Below are positions 34,885-43,680 of a DNA stretch of 46,732 bases, in pieces; the first letter of the stretch is position 1; every line of letters starts with the position of its first letter. The position numbers and the translations under genes were made by a program. The DNA is from Deltaproteobacteria bacterium (lineage in GTDB: Bacteria; Myxococcota; UBA727; VGSZ01), in the NCBI GenBank assembly GCA_020850995.1, contig JADZDP010000113.1, forward strand, positions 1-46,732, in the 5' to 3' direction. The notes under the pieces were generated by a model. The model made no database searches and had not been told where the DNA came from. It saw nothing but the letters and a program-made list of their open reading frames with translations.

Positions 34885-36444
34885 TCAGAGCCGCCATTCC
34901 ATGCCGAAGCCAACGGCCGGTCCCACCACCATCTCGCGCTGGTAGTAGGCGTAGCCTGCCGCTTGCTCGACGAAGGTGCCCGCTCCGTCGAAGACCGCCG
35001 AGACCCCCAAGCTCGCCGACAGGATGATGGTGCCGGGCGCGCCGGTGCCGCCGAACAGCGAGCGCACGCCGATCTCGCCGAAGGCCCATCCGCTCTCGCC
35101 CACGCCGCCGGCGCCAAAGAGCCCCAGGCTCGATGAGACCGGCACGGCCACCTCGCCGCGGCCCACGCCCAGCACGAAGCCCTCGGGGCGCGCGAAGATC
35201 GACGACGACCATGACAGGTGCAGGCCGTCGTGGGCGCCCAGGCGCAGCACCTGGTTGAAGGTGGCGCCGTTGTTCTGCTCGCACACGGGCTCGCCGTCGG
35301 GGACGAAACGGAATTCGTCGGGCACGCCGTCATCGTTGGTGTCGATCTGCTGTTCGGCGCCGCTCTGCGTGCAGGGCCCGGCGTTGCCCACCAGCGCGCC
35401 ACCGCCGAGGCCGATCTCGAAGTAGTCGGTGACGTACGCGGCGGTGAGCGCGAAGGTGCCCGGGTAATGCAGGTCGCGGGTGAGCACGGCGAAGCCCATG
35501 GGCGCCATCTCGACGCCGAGAGCGATGGGCACGGCGTCGAAGGTGTAGCGCGCGTAGCCGTCGACGAGACCGCCGACGGGGAAGATCCCCGGCGCGTTCA
35601 CGCCGAGGAAGGGGCGCGCCATGAAGCCGAGGCTCCAATGAAAGGGCGCGCGCCGAGGCAAGAACAGGCTCTCCGACAGCCCCTCGTCGGTGGCGAGCAC
35701 CAGATCGCCGGGAGCGGCCACGTCGCCGCGCCCGAGCACCGCCATGGCGCGTTCCTCTGCCACATCCTCGATGGCCACCACCGCCGTCACCTCGCCCGAG
35801 GGCACTTGGGCCATGCCGCCCTTCACGAGGTCGGGCTTGGTGACCAGGCGTTGCGAAACGACCTTCACGTGCATCCCCGCAGCGAAGCCACCAGCCGTGC
35901 CACCGTCGAAGATGACGCGCCCGCCGCTCACCTCCAGCACCTTGGCGCTCGGCGCCGGCGCGCTCGGCGCTGCCACGGGCGCGGTCGAGGGAGGGCTCGG
36001 CGGGTGCGGTGCGGGCAGCACGGCGCTCGCGGCGGGGTGGACATCGGCGCCCGCTAGGAGCGCGAGCGGGGCGGCCGGCTCTACCACCGAGAACGCATGT
36101 GCGCTCTCGCTGAGCACCACGGCCCACAGGCGATCCCCGTCGAGGAGCAGGCGCGACACTGCCTGGCCCGGCAAGAGGGTCGTGAGGAGCCGCGGGGCGC
36201 CCGGCATGCTCTGGTCGACCACCGCGACACCGCCCTGCGCCAGCGCGAGGTACGCGACCTTGCCGCGATCGATTCGCGCCAGCACCGTGCCGAGCCCCAA
36301 CGTCACCGCGGGATCCACAGCCGTGCTGGCGTCGACCGTGGGCTCGCCAAGGCCGCCGGCGCTCTGGGCACGAGCGCTCGCGCTGGCGACGCAGAGCAGC
36401 GCCACAAGGAGCGTGGGGACGAGATCTGCGACGAGCGCGCGCAT
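34885..36444 (-). CDS. Exported barrel-like protein with propeller-like start
   Basis: A 519-residue exported protein with a signal (PTLLVALLCVASASARA). The region at about 45-130 has propeller-like strands (GKVAYLALAQGGVAVVDQSMP). A Pro/Ala linker (about 145-167) follows, then a beta domain of about 100 residues (GEVTAVVAIEDVAEERAMAVL). The C-terminal half alternates like an outer-membrane barrel and contains DTNDDGVPDEF, a calcium-loop motif of thrombospondin type-3 form. It ends GFGMEWRL, without the usual Phe. ATG at 36444 follows GGAGG by 6 bases. The 164-base gap to the convergent gene ending at 34720 holds no clear gene. Confidence 0.65.
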   Translation of the reverse strand: MRALVADLVPTLLVALLCVASASARAQSAGGLGEPTVDASTAVDPAVTLGLGTVLARIDRGKVAYLALAQGGVAVVDQSMPGAPRLLTTLLPGQAVSRLLLDGDRLWAVVLSESAHAFSVVEPAAPLALLAGADVHPAASAVLPAPHPPSPPSTAPVAAPSAPAPSAKVLEVSGGRVIFDGGTAGGFAAGMHVKVVSQRLVTKPDLVKGGMAQVPSGEVTAVVAIEDVAEERAMAVLGRGDVAAPGDLVLATDEGLSESLFLPRRAPFHWSLGFMARPFLGVNAPGIFPVGGLVDGYARYTFDAVPIALGVEMAPMGFAVLTRDLHYPGTFALTAAYVTDYFEIGLGGGALVGNAGPCTQSGAEQQIDTNDDGVPDEFRFVPDGEPVCEQNNGATFNQVLRLGAHDGLHLSWSSSIFARPEGFVLGVGRGEVAVPVSSSLGLFGAGGVGESGWAFGEIGVRSLFGGTGAPGTIILSASLGVSAVFDGAGTFVEQAAGYAYYQREMVVGPAVGFGMEWRL

Positions 36445-36572
36445 GGGAGACCTCCGCGCGGCTCCCTTCGCACGCGGCGAGCCCGCCCGCTACGCGGTCT
36501 GTGCGCGTCACCACGCGTCCCGCACTTGCGGTCTGTGTTTCGCCTGAGCGAGAGCCCACAGTGGATGGGGCG

Positions 36573-37430
36573 TCAGGCACCAGCCATGAACTTCAGCGGA
36601 TCGTCGAAGTAGCCCATCTCTTGGTAGCCCTTCTCCGATTCCTGCCAGCCTCCTCGGTGCCAGGCCTGCGCCTCGACGAGCTGGCTCTCTTGCCAGGTGC
36701 TCGGCGGCTGCTCGCGCTCCCACAGCATCAGCATGAAGCGCGGCATCAACAGGGTCTCAACGCCGGTACCCGAGGCCGAGCGCATGTTGCTGAGCCACTC
36801 GTCCTCGGTGAGCAAGCGGTCGGCCACCGAGGGATCGATGACCATGCGCGCCCGGGTCCCATCAGGGCGCTCCACGTGCAGACACGCGGCCACGTGGTTG
36901 ACCACCACCGAGTAGCCGTTCTTCGACTTGTCCTGCTCGATGACGAGGTCGCCGCCCTTGGTGATGGCCCAGAGCTTCTCGCAGAAGACGCCTTGCTCCT
37001 CGAGCATCTTGGCCACGGTGTGCGCGCGAAAGAAGCAGCCGTCGGCGACGAAGCTCCAGGGGATGTCGGCCGTGGCCGCCGCCGTGAACAGCCGCGCGGC
37101 CTCGGCGAGCGCCACGGTGCCGCGCAGGCTGGTCGCGTTCTTGGCGCGCAGCGCCTCTTGCAGGCGCAAGGAAAGACCAGCGGGCAGGGGACGCGCGCCG
37201 CTCGTCGTGGGCGCGCCCGCGTCGATGAGCTTGGCGCCCTGCGCTGCCTCGTCGAGGCGCTGACCGGCGAGCGCCACCACCGCCTCGCGCAGGGCGGCGC
37301 GCTCCGTGGGCGAGCTTGGCGTCGCGGGGCTCGCCTCGAGGATGCCGAGGGCGAGGCCGAGGTCCTTCGGTAGCTCGGCGCCAAACACCGCGCGGAGCTG
37401 ATGCAAGCGAGCCGACGACAAGGTGGTCAC
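36573..37430 (-). CDS. Protein-glutaminase-like enzyme
   Basis: A 285-residue protein with the pattern of the protein-glutaminase/deamidase fold. Cys132 lies in VADGCFFRAHTVAKML, His179 in VVNHVAACLHV and Asp199 in MVIDPSV, in the order and context of the Cys-His-Asp triad. Such enzymes deamidate Gln side chains in proteins. No signal peptide is visible, so it may act in the cytoplasm or be exported by another route. The start is uncertain: GTG at 37430 is used, but no good ribosome binding site precedes it. It lies 128 bases upstream of the barrel-like gene. Confidence 0.65.
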   Translation of the reverse strand: MTTLSSARLHQLRAVFGAELPKDLGLALGILEASPATPSSPTERAALREAVVALAGQRLDEAAQGAKLIDAGAPTTSGARPLPAGLSLRLQEALRAKNATSLRGTVALAEAARLFTAAATADIPWSFVADGCFFRAHTVAKMLEEQGVFCEKLWAITKGGDLVIEQDKSKNGYSVVVNHVAACLHVERPDGTRARMVIDPSVADRLLTEDEWLSNMRSASGTGVETLLMPRFMLMLWEREQPPSTWQESQLVEAQAWHRGGWQESEKGYQEMGYFDDPLKFMAGA

Positions 37431-37523
37431 CCATGGACTATCGGCCGCGGCGCGCCTTTGGCGCCACCGCGTCGCACGTGACCCAGCGCGCACGGGGAGT
37501 TTGCAGCCACGCGTCGCCGTGCG

Positions 37524-38753
37524 ATGGCCGCGCCCATGCCGCGCCGCTACCTTGCCGTCGCCGTTCTTCTGCTCCCGTTGACCCACCTGCTGGCCTGCGT
37601 GGACGAGCCCCTGCAGGCTGGTGAAGGCGAAGGCGAAGGCGAAGGCGAAGGCGAAGGCGAAGGCGAAGGCGAAGGCGAGGGCGAGGGCGAGGGTGAGGAG
37701 CCCTGCGCGTTTTCGAGCCTCGGCGCCGCGGATCGCGATCGCGTGGTGGTGGTGAGCCACGCCACCAACCACGGCACCACCATCCGCACGCTCACGTTGG
37801 CGGGTACCACCTTGAGCGACGACGGCACGCGCCTCGACGTGGGCACCGACGTGCGCCGCATGGAGTTCGTGCCCGACGGCTCCATCTTGCTGGCGCTCGG
37901 CGAGGACGGCCTGCTCGTGAGCGTGGCCGTGAGCGCCGTGGATCAGCTGACGGTCATCGGCAGCGTGGCGCTGCCGGCGGCCGGCTACGGCGACCTGCGC
38001 CTGTCCGCCGACGGGCGCACCGCATGGGTGGTGGGCTCCAACGTCGCCGAGGACACCAGCGGCGTCTACGTCGTCACCCTCAAGTGCGACGGCACGCTGA
38101 CCCGCGCCACCAGCGCCACGCTCGGCTTGCGCCTGAGCACCTCGCTGGCGCCGATCGGAGGCGGGCGCGCGCTCTTGCTCGGCGGCCAGACCGCCTTCGA
38201 TCCCATCGACGACGACGACACGCGCCTGGTGCAGCTTGGGCCGCCCGTGACCGAGGTGGCGGCCTTCGACCTGTGGAGCGACGCGGTGGGGGCCACGCGC
38301 ATCGCCGCCAGCCCGAGCGGCACCATGGTGGCGGTGCCGAACAACTCGATGTTCTCGTCGCTGGCGGGCACGTTGAAGCTGTTCTCCCTCACCGGTGACG
38401 AGGTGGACGAGCTCGACACGGCCACCGGCCTCGAGACGCCCAGCGAGGCGCTGTTCTCGCCCGACGGCGATCTCTTGCTCGTGTCCGACTGGGAGGCCGA
38501 CGCCGTGCACCTGTTCGACGTGAGCGGTGACACCTTGGCGCCGGCCGGGCAGGTGGGCGGCGTGGGGCTGGCCGAGCACCTCGCCATGGTGACGCGCGGC
38601 GCCCACGCTGGGCTGGTGCTGGCGGCCGCCACCAACGCGGTCGGCAACGTGCAGCTCTTGCAGATCGCGGGCACCACGGTGAGCGACCTCGGCCAGCTCG
38701 ACCTCGGCGACGGCATCGACGACATCCCCTGGTCCATCGCCGTGCAACCCTGA
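37524..38753 (+). CDS. Propeller lipoprotein with Glu-Gly linker
   Basis: A 409-residue lipoprotein (signal ending HLLAC, Cys25). Thirteen Glu-Gly units follow (residues 34-59), then a beta-propeller domain with repeated blades: RMEFVPDGSILLALGEDGLL, DLRLSADGRTAWVVGS, RIAASPSGTMVAVPNN, EALFSPDGDLLLVSDW. No catalytic residues are evident; such domains usually bind partners or sugars. The start is ATG 37524 or 37536; neither has a clear ribosome binding site. It is divergent from the glutaminase-like gene. Confidence 0.75.
   Translation: MAAPMPRRYLAVAVLLLPLTHLLACVDEPLQAGEGEGEGEGEGEGEGEGEGEGEGEGEEPCAFSSLGAADRDRVVVVSHATNHGTTIRTLTLAGTTLSDDGTRLDVGTDVRRMEFVPDGSILLALGEDGLLVSVAVSAVDQLTVIGSVALPAAGYGDLRLSADGRTAWVVGSNVAEDTSGVYVVTLKCDGTLTRATSATLGLRLSTSLAPIGGGRALLLGGQTAFDPIDDDDTRLVQLGPPVTEVAAFDLWSDAVGATRIAASPSGTMVAVPNNSMFSSLAGTLKLFSLTGDEVDELDTATGLETPSEALFSPDGDLLLVSDWEADAVHLFDVSGDTLAPAGQVGGVGLAEHLAMVTRGAHAGLVLAAATNAVGNVQLLQIAGTTVSDLGQLDLGDGIDDIPWSIAVQP
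37623..37700 (+). repeat. Glu-Gly coding hexanucleotide repeat, tract 2
   Basis: Thirteen hexamer units coding Glu-Gly. The first nine or so are identical GAAGGC and the last are GAGGGC or GAGGGT. The uniform block suggests recent expansion by slipped replication, in a different unit from the other two tracts. Confidence 0.9.
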
Positions 38754-38780
38754 GGCCACCACGCGGGAGACGAGGCATCC

Positions 38781-39659
38781 ATGGAACCCATCGTGCCCTC
38801 ACCGGCAGCGGAGCTGCTCGAGGCCCTGCAGCGGGCGACGGTGCTGAAGAACGGTCTGTTGACGCTCGCCTTGTGGATCGCCGTGTTCGGTGGGCGCAGC
38901 TTGGTGCTGCGCGCCCTCAAGAAGCGCGGCCTGCGGCCCGACGAGCTGCGGCGCATCACTGCCAGCACGCGCAGCGCCATGCTGGTGGTGCTCGTCGTCG
39001 GCACCGGCGCCCTGTGGTTCGACGAGCTCAAGCTGGTGGCGCTGTCCTTGGCCGCCGTGGCCGCCGCCATCGTGCTCGCCACCAAGGAGCTCATCATGTG
39101 CGCCGGTGGCTCGTTCCTGCGCTCGTCGTCGCGCTCCTTCGAGGTGGGCGATCGCGTGGAGCTGGGCGGCGTCCGCGGCGACGTCGTCGACACCACGCTG
39201 TTCACCACCACGATCCTGGAGGTGGGCCCGAGCACCGTGGGCCACCAGCGCACGGGTCGCGCCGTCACGGTGCCAAACAGCATGATCTTCAGCCACCCGG
39301 TGACCAACGAGTCCTACGCCGACGTGTACGTGCTCCACAGCTTCCCCGTGTGCGTGCGCGCCGACGCGCGGTGGCGCGACGCCGAGCAGGCGCTGCTCTC
39401 GGCCATGAGCGCCCAGATGCAGCCCTACGCCGACGAGGCGCGCCAGTTCTTCGAGCGCAGCGCGCGTGAGCAGCACACCGAGGTGCCTCCCCAAGAGCCG
39501 CGCGTGTTGGTGCAGGTGGAGCCGGGCGAGACGCTGCGGCTGTGGTGTCGTTTGCCGACGCCAGCGCGGGAGAAGGGCACCGTGGAGCAGGCGGTGCTGC
39601 GCCGCTTCCTCGACGCCACGCACAGCGAGCGACCGGCGGCGTCGTCGGCACCCACCTGA
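38781..39659 (+). CDS. MscS-family mechanosensitive channel
   Basis: A 292-residue membrane protein. Hydrophobic helices lie at about 23-40, 66-82 and 85-108; the last (VALSLAAVAAAIVLATKELI) is the Ala/Gly-rich pore-type helix. The MscS beta domain follows (FEVGDRVELGGVRGDVVDTT ... VTVPNSMIFSHPVTNES), which includes the hallmark VPN motif. Such channels release solutes upon osmotic downshock. Shorter than E. coli MscK and close in size to MscS. GAGG lies upstream of ATG 38781. Confidence 0.88.
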   Translation: MEPIVPSPAAELLEALQRATVLKNGLLTLALWIAVFGGRSLVLRALKKRGLRPDELRRITASTRSAMLVVLVVGTGALWFDELKLVALSLAAVAAAIVLATKELIMCAGGSFLRSSSRSFEVGDRVELGGVRGDVVDTTLFTTTILEVGPSTVGHQRTGRAVTVPNSMIFSHPVTNESYADVYVLHSFPVCVRADARWRDAEQALLSAMSAQMQPYADEARQFFERSAREQHTEVPPQEPRVLVQVEPGETLRLWCRLPTPAREKGTVEQAVLRRFLDATHSERPAASSAPT

Positions 39660-39842
39660 TGCTGGCGAGGTAGTCGGGCGTCCTACCTCCGCTGTAGGCC
39701 TCGAACACGCCGCGCCGTGTCGAGGTGCGACCTACGTCGCCCCACCGACGTCAGGCCATCGGCACGCCGACCGACCTCGCCGATCGACCGAAGGACGGGG
39801 CGCCGCCGCTGGCCGAACCTCAGCCCTGGACGCGGAGGGCTC

Positions 39843-42374
39843 GTGCGATCGTCGCTGCGCTGCACCATGGTGGTCCTCTCGCTCCTCGGCAGCGCCTGCC
39901 AAGTGGAGAGCCTGTTTCCGGTGCGCGTGGGCGACGGCGCGGCGCGGCTCACGGTGCAAAACGCCGGCGTGCTGCTCTCGGTGGTCAACACCGATGCACA
40001 TTGCGGCTTTGGCAACGAAGACGTGATGGCCGACTACACCGTGGAGGGCGAGGTAGGACAGGTCGGCAAGATCACCTGGACCGTGCAGGGCTGCGAGCTC
40101 GACTTTGGCCTCGATCCGAACGCCGAGCCGGTCACCGTGAGCAGCGACTGCACCGGCGCCGAGACCCGCGTGAAGGGCCGCATCATCGTCGACGCCACCC
40201 GTACCATCGAGGGCTTGCTCACGGGCAACCCCGAGACCCCCGTGGTGCCGCAGTCGCCCGACGCCGTGACCTTGACGATGCACGCCGTGGTGTTCGGCTA
40301 CCGCGCGAGCATGGGCGAGGCCGCAGCCAGCGCGCTCATCAAGCAGGGGATCATCGACCTGAAAGCCAGCGTGCACCTGGCGCGTAGCGCGTCACTTGGC
40401 GTGTGCTCGGTCCCCACCAACGCGATCACCATCGACTCGCTGGTGGTCAGCGACGCGGCGTATGAGATCGACGACGGCGAGGGGCACGTCTTCGACGTGC
40501 CGGTCCGCCGCGCCGACCTGTCGGCGCAGGTGGGCTCGTACCGAGGGCGCGAGAACGAGATCAAGGGCACCATCAACGTCTGGAACAACGAGGTCAGCCT
40601 CGCGCACGACCAGAAGCTCGACCCCGACTATGACTCCGAGGCCTTCGTGCAGGGCTTCGCCTGCGTCGAGGACTTGCAGTTGCCGCTCGAGTACGCCTGT
40701 GAATCGTTGGCACCGCGCCTGGCGGAAGGCGCCGCCAAGCTCACCATCAACACCGTCGGCAACATCGTGTCGGCGTTCTCGAAGGACACGAGCTGCGGCC
40801 TCAAGAGCTCGGCGGTGCGCGCTGCCGCCGAGGTCACCGGCGAGGTGGGCCGCGAGGGCGGCACCGCGACCTATCGCATCGACGAGCCCTGCGTCATCGA
40901 CTTCGGCGAAGCGCGGGTCATGCCGGGCGATTGCGTTGGGTACTCGCCTACGATCTCGGGACGCGCGGCGTTCACCGGCAGCCTCGAGGTGCGTGGGCGC
41001 CGCACCGGCAACCCCGACGAGCCCATCATCCCCACCTCGCGCGACGCCGCCACCCTGCGCTTCCGCCTGGTGCTCGAGGACGCCGCGGTGCAGGGGAGCG
41101 CCCCCGAGGTGATGGAGGTGGCCCACGGCGTGGTCAGCGGCACCATGTACCCGCGCTTGGCCATCGACACGGTCACGGGCGCCTGCTCGGTGGACACCCC
41201 GGTGGTGTCATTCGACGACGTCACCTGGGAGCCCGGCGTGGAGGCGACCATTCGCGCCAGCGGCAACGCCCTCGGCATCACCATCGAGAGCTCGAGCCTC
41301 GACGCGCAGAACGGCAAGAAGGGCGAGCGCGAGAACTACCTCGCCGGCGAGATAGTGGTGGGTGGCGAGCGCTACGCCATCCCGCTCGACGACGGCGAGC
41401 CGACCCTCGACCCTGGCTACGACGCCGACGAGTTCCGTGACGGCTGGTTGTGTGGCGCCGTGCGCGAGCCCAGCTCCGACGATGAGTGCGACATGCACCA
41501 GGTCATCGCCGACGGTGTGGCGCGGCTCATCATCCAGACCGCCGGCACCGTGGCTGGCGCCATCAACTCCGATGAGGACTGCGGCTTCTCCAACAAGATG
41601 GACGTGCTCAAAAACCCCACCATCGTCGAGGGCCACGCCGGACAGATGGGCTCGTTGACCTGGGCCGTGCACGATTGCCCGCTCGGGCCCGGCGCCACGC
41701 CCGCGGTGTACGCCACCGACTGCATCGGCGGTACCACGCATTGGGTCGGCAGCGCCAACGTCGACTCCACGCGCACCGTGCGCGGCATGCGCGAGGACGT
41801 CGAGGTGCCCTTGCTCGGCCGCGTCGCCGACTCCATCGCGCCTCAGAGCCCCGAGTCGGTGGACCTGTGGCTCACCGACGTGGCGCTCGACGAGTTCTCG
41901 TCGTGGGCCCTGGCCCCCGGGCAGCAGGAGCCGCTCGGCATCCTCACCATCCACAACGGCACCCTCGACGCATTCCTCAAGCCCATCACGGGCTGGAGCG
42001 AGGAGCAGGAGCGCTACACGGTGGCGACGCCGGTGGCGACCTTGCAGGGTGTGCACCTGCGAAACGCCCAGGTCACGCTCGAGGCGCAGGGGATGACCTT
42101 CGTGCTCGACGTGGCCGACTCGAACCTGTTCGCGGTCAACGGCCGCGCGGGCCTCTCCGAGAACACCATCACGGGCACCGTCACCATCGACGGCGACGTG
42201 GTGCAGGTTGGGGGCGCGCTCAACCCCGACTACGACGCCGATGAGCTGGCGGCGAGCTGGGCCTGCAACGTGGCGCCCGAGATGGGCGCCTGCGATCAGG
42301 TGGGCCGCTCCGACGTTGGGCTCGGCGCGCTGTTGCTGCTCGTGAGCGCGCGCTGGCGTCGTCGACGCGGCTGA
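39843..42374 (+). CDS. Exported protein of three tandem modules
   Basis: An 843-residue exported protein. The N-terminus has a signal ending GSAC (Cys19, imperfect lipobox). Three homologous modules of about 245-255 residues follow, each opening with (A/G)(D/E)GxA(R/K)L and an early CG(F/L), and closing with L(D/N)P(D/G)YD(A/S), with a Cys in the last turn. The tail GACDQVGRSDVGLGALLLL ends ARWRRRRG: Cys, hydrophobic stretch, poly-Arg, like the MYXO-CTERM sorting signal. I recognise no enzyme motif and no family. GTG at 39843 follows GGAGGG closely; ATG 39867 is an alternative. The 183-base gap before it holds nothing clear. Confidence 0.75.
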   Translation: MRSSLRCTMVVLSLLGSACQVESLFPVRVGDGAARLTVQNAGVLLSVVNTDAHCGFGNEDVMADYTVEGEVGQVGKITWTVQGCELDFGLDPNAEPVTVSSDCTGAETRVKGRIIVDATRTIEGLLTGNPETPVVPQSPDAVTLTMHAVVFGYRASMGEAAASALIKQGIIDLKASVHLARSASLGVCSVPTNAITIDSLVVSDAAYEIDDGEGHVFDVPVRRADLSAQVGSYRGRENEIKGTINVWNNEVSLAHDQKLDPDYDSEAFVQGFACVEDLQLPLEYACESLAPRLAEGAAKLTINTVGNIVSAFSKDTSCGLKSSAVRAAAEVTGEVGREGGTATYRIDEPCVIDFGEARVMPGDCVGYSPTISGRAAFTGSLEVRGRRTGNPDEPIIPTSRDAATLRFRLVLEDAAVQGSAPEVMEVAHGVVSGTMYPRLAIDTVTGACSVDTPVVSFDDVTWEPGVEATIRASGNALGITIESSSLDAQNGKKGERENYLAGEIVVGGERYAIPLDDGEPTLDPGYDADEFRDGWLCGAVREPSSDDECDMHQVIADGVARLIIQTAGTVAGAINSDEDCGFSNKMDVLKNPTIVEGHAGQMGSLTWAVHDCPLGPGATPAVYATDCIGGTTHWVGSANVDSTRTVRGMREDVEVPLLGRVADSIAPQSPESVDLWLTDVALDEFSSWALAPGQQEPLGILTIHNGTLDAFLKPITGWSEEQERYTVATPVATLQGVHLRNAQVTLEAQGMTFVLDVADSNLFAVNGRAGLSENTITGTVTIDGDVVQVGGALNPDYDADELAASWACNVAPEMGACDQVGRSDVGLGALLLLVSARWRRRRG
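39930..40664 (+). repeat. Module 1 of the three-module protein
   Basis: Opens GDGAARLTVQNAG with CGFGNED, closes LDPDYDSEAFVQGFAC. The period to module 2 is 792 bases. The similarity is at protein level; the DNA has diverged. Confidence 0.75.
40722..41453 (+). repeat. Module 2 of the three-module protein
   Basis: Opens AEGAAKLTINTVG with CGLKSSA, closes LDPGYDADEFRDGWLC. The internal order of strands matches modules 1 and 3. The period to module 3 is 786 bases. Confidence 0.75.
41508..42266 (+). repeat. Module 3 of the three-module protein
   Basis: Opens ADGVARLIIQTAG with CGFSNKM, closes LNPDYDADELAASWAC. It shares the segment VEGHAGQMGSLTWAVHDC with module 1 (VEGEVGQVGKITWTVQGC), so 1 and 3 are closer to each other than to 2 in that part. 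Confidence 0.75.
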
Positions 42375-42543
42375 CGCGACGAGCTGCGAGCCCTGGCGGG
42401 AGCAGCGCCCACACCCTCAACGTGCATCGGCGCCTGCCCGCGGGACATTTGTCCGGCAGATCCGGCTCTTTGAGCTGCGCAGGGTGGAAAGACGGCGCTA
42501 TCCCCGCCAGGGCGCACTCCGCTAGGGTCCGCCCCGGTGTCCC

Positions 42544-43680
42544 ATGCATCCACATGATCGTTTTTTCTTGCTGGGGATCGGGGTCCTGCTCGCGGCCACC
42601 GCGGCGGCGTGCGACGAGGACGCCCCAGGCGAGGGTGAGGGCGAGGGCGAGGGTGAGGGCGAGGGCGAGGGTGAGGGCGAGGGCGAGGGCGAGGGCGAGG
42701 GTGAGGGCGAGGGCGAGGGTGAGGGCGAGGGTGAGGGCGAGGGCGAGGGCGAGGGCGACCCCGTCGACGACGGTGTGTTCGTGGTGGCGACCTTCAACAC
42801 GGGCAGCGCCGGTGGAGCGCGCCACGACGTCGGCCCCGACGATGGCTACTCGTCGGCGCAGGCGGAGATCACCACCGAGTACTACGGCAGCGGCCTCGCG
42901 TGGCGCCCCGCGGTGGAAGGCACGGCGGCGTTCCTCGCCGACCTGCGGCCCGACCTCATCGCCTTCCAGGAGATCTTCCACACACCGGAGTGCGAGGGCA
43001 TCCCCGCCGACGCGCGCGTCGGCTACGTCTGCGACGCCTGGCAAGCGGGCGACCCCACCGTGGCACAGCTCGTGCTGGGTGCCGGCTATCAGGTGGCCTG
43101 CAACCTCGGCAAGCCCGACAAGTGCCTGGCTGTGCTCCGCTCCTTCGGCACCTTTCGCGGCTGCGCGCAGGACCTGTGCCTCGACGGGCTCGCGGGGGCG
43201 CGCGTCGACGAGTGCGGCTCGGGCTCACGCGTGGGCCGCGGCGTCGTCGACCTCGTCGGCGGCGGCGAGATGACGGTGGTGAACTTCCACGGCTCGTCGG
43301 GCGCCGCCGCGCACGACGCCGAGTGCCGCCGTCGCCAGGTCGAGCAGGTGTTCGAGGATCTCGATGGCGCTCCGGCGGCCAACGGCGCACGCAATATCGT
43401 CCTCGGCGATTTCAATACCGACCCCGGCAGGCTCGAGCTGCTCGATGAGAGCGCCGAGCGCTGGAACGACTTCACCGAAGGCACGCCCTTTCACTTCGTC
43501 ACCGAGTGCGGCTTCAACGCCACGCCCACCTACGACGGCGCCGTCAACATCGACCACGTGGTGAGCGACGCGTTCGATGGCGATTGCGTCGCCGCCGGCA
43601 TCGACGGCGCTTTGCCCGCGGTGCTCGACTTCACCTACTTCGATCACACGGCCATCGTGTGCACCCTGGCGGGCCCATGA
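42544..43680 (+). CDS. DNase I-fold (EEP family) lipoprotein
   Basis: A 378-residue lipoprotein (signal ending AAAC, Cys23) with 21 Glu-Gly units after it. The catalytic domain of the endonuclease/exonuclease/phosphatase fold has all expected motifs: ATFNTGS, DLIAFQEIF (metal Glu), VVNFHGSS (His), NIVLGDFNTD (Asp, Asn) and the closing FDHTAIV (Asp-His pair). Many extra Cys (CEGIP, YVCDAW, GCAQDLC, VDECGSG) suggest disulfides in a surface enzyme. Substrate could be extracellular DNA, a phosphodiester or a phospholipid. ATGA overlap with the next gene. The 169-base gap before it contains an 11-bp inverted repeat of doubtful meaning. Confidence 0.82.
   Translation: MHPHDRFFLLGIGVLLAATAAACDEDAPGEGEGEGEGEGEGEGEGEGEGEGEGEGEGEGEGEGEGEGEGEGDPVDDGVFVVATFNTGSAGGARHDVGPDDGYSSAQAEITTEYYGSGLAWRPAVEGTAAFLADLRPDLIAFQEIFHTPECEGIPADARVGYVCDAWQAGDPTVAQLVLGAGYQVACNLGKPDKCLAVLRSFGTFRGCAQDLCLDGLAGARVDECGSGSRVGRGVVDLVGGGEMTVVNFHGSSGAAAHDAECRRRQVEQVFEDLDGAPAANGARNIVLGDFNTDPGRLELLDESAERWNDFTEGTPFHFVTECGFNATPTYDGAVNIDHVVSDAFDGDCVAAGIDGALPAVLDFTYFDHTAIVCTLAGP
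42631..42756 (+). repeat. Glu-Gly coding hexanucleotide repeat, tract 3
   Basis: Twenty-one units of GAGGGC or GAGGGT in an irregular alternation, 126 bases, all coding Glu-Gly. This is the longest of three such tracts and is entirely in frame. Confidence 0.92.

Noticed and set aside
32906..35284. Reverse-strand frame of 792 codons opposite the Gly-rich lipoprotein
   Set aside because: The Ala/Arg/Gly/His bias reflects the complement of Gly-rich codons. No domain is seen and the forward frame has a signal peptide and Cys motif.
42390..42513. 11-bp inverted repeat GCCCTGGCGGG/CCCGCCAGGGC before the DNase I-like gene, considered as a riboswitch
   Set aside because: The arms are about 102 bases apart; one such match is expected by chance in high-GC DNA. 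I could not match the interior to any known riboswitch consensus.
42522..42800. Reverse-strand frame coding a Ser-Pro repeat
   Set aside because: It is the reverse reading of the Glu-Gly hexanucleotide tract (the same happens at 33200 and 37623).
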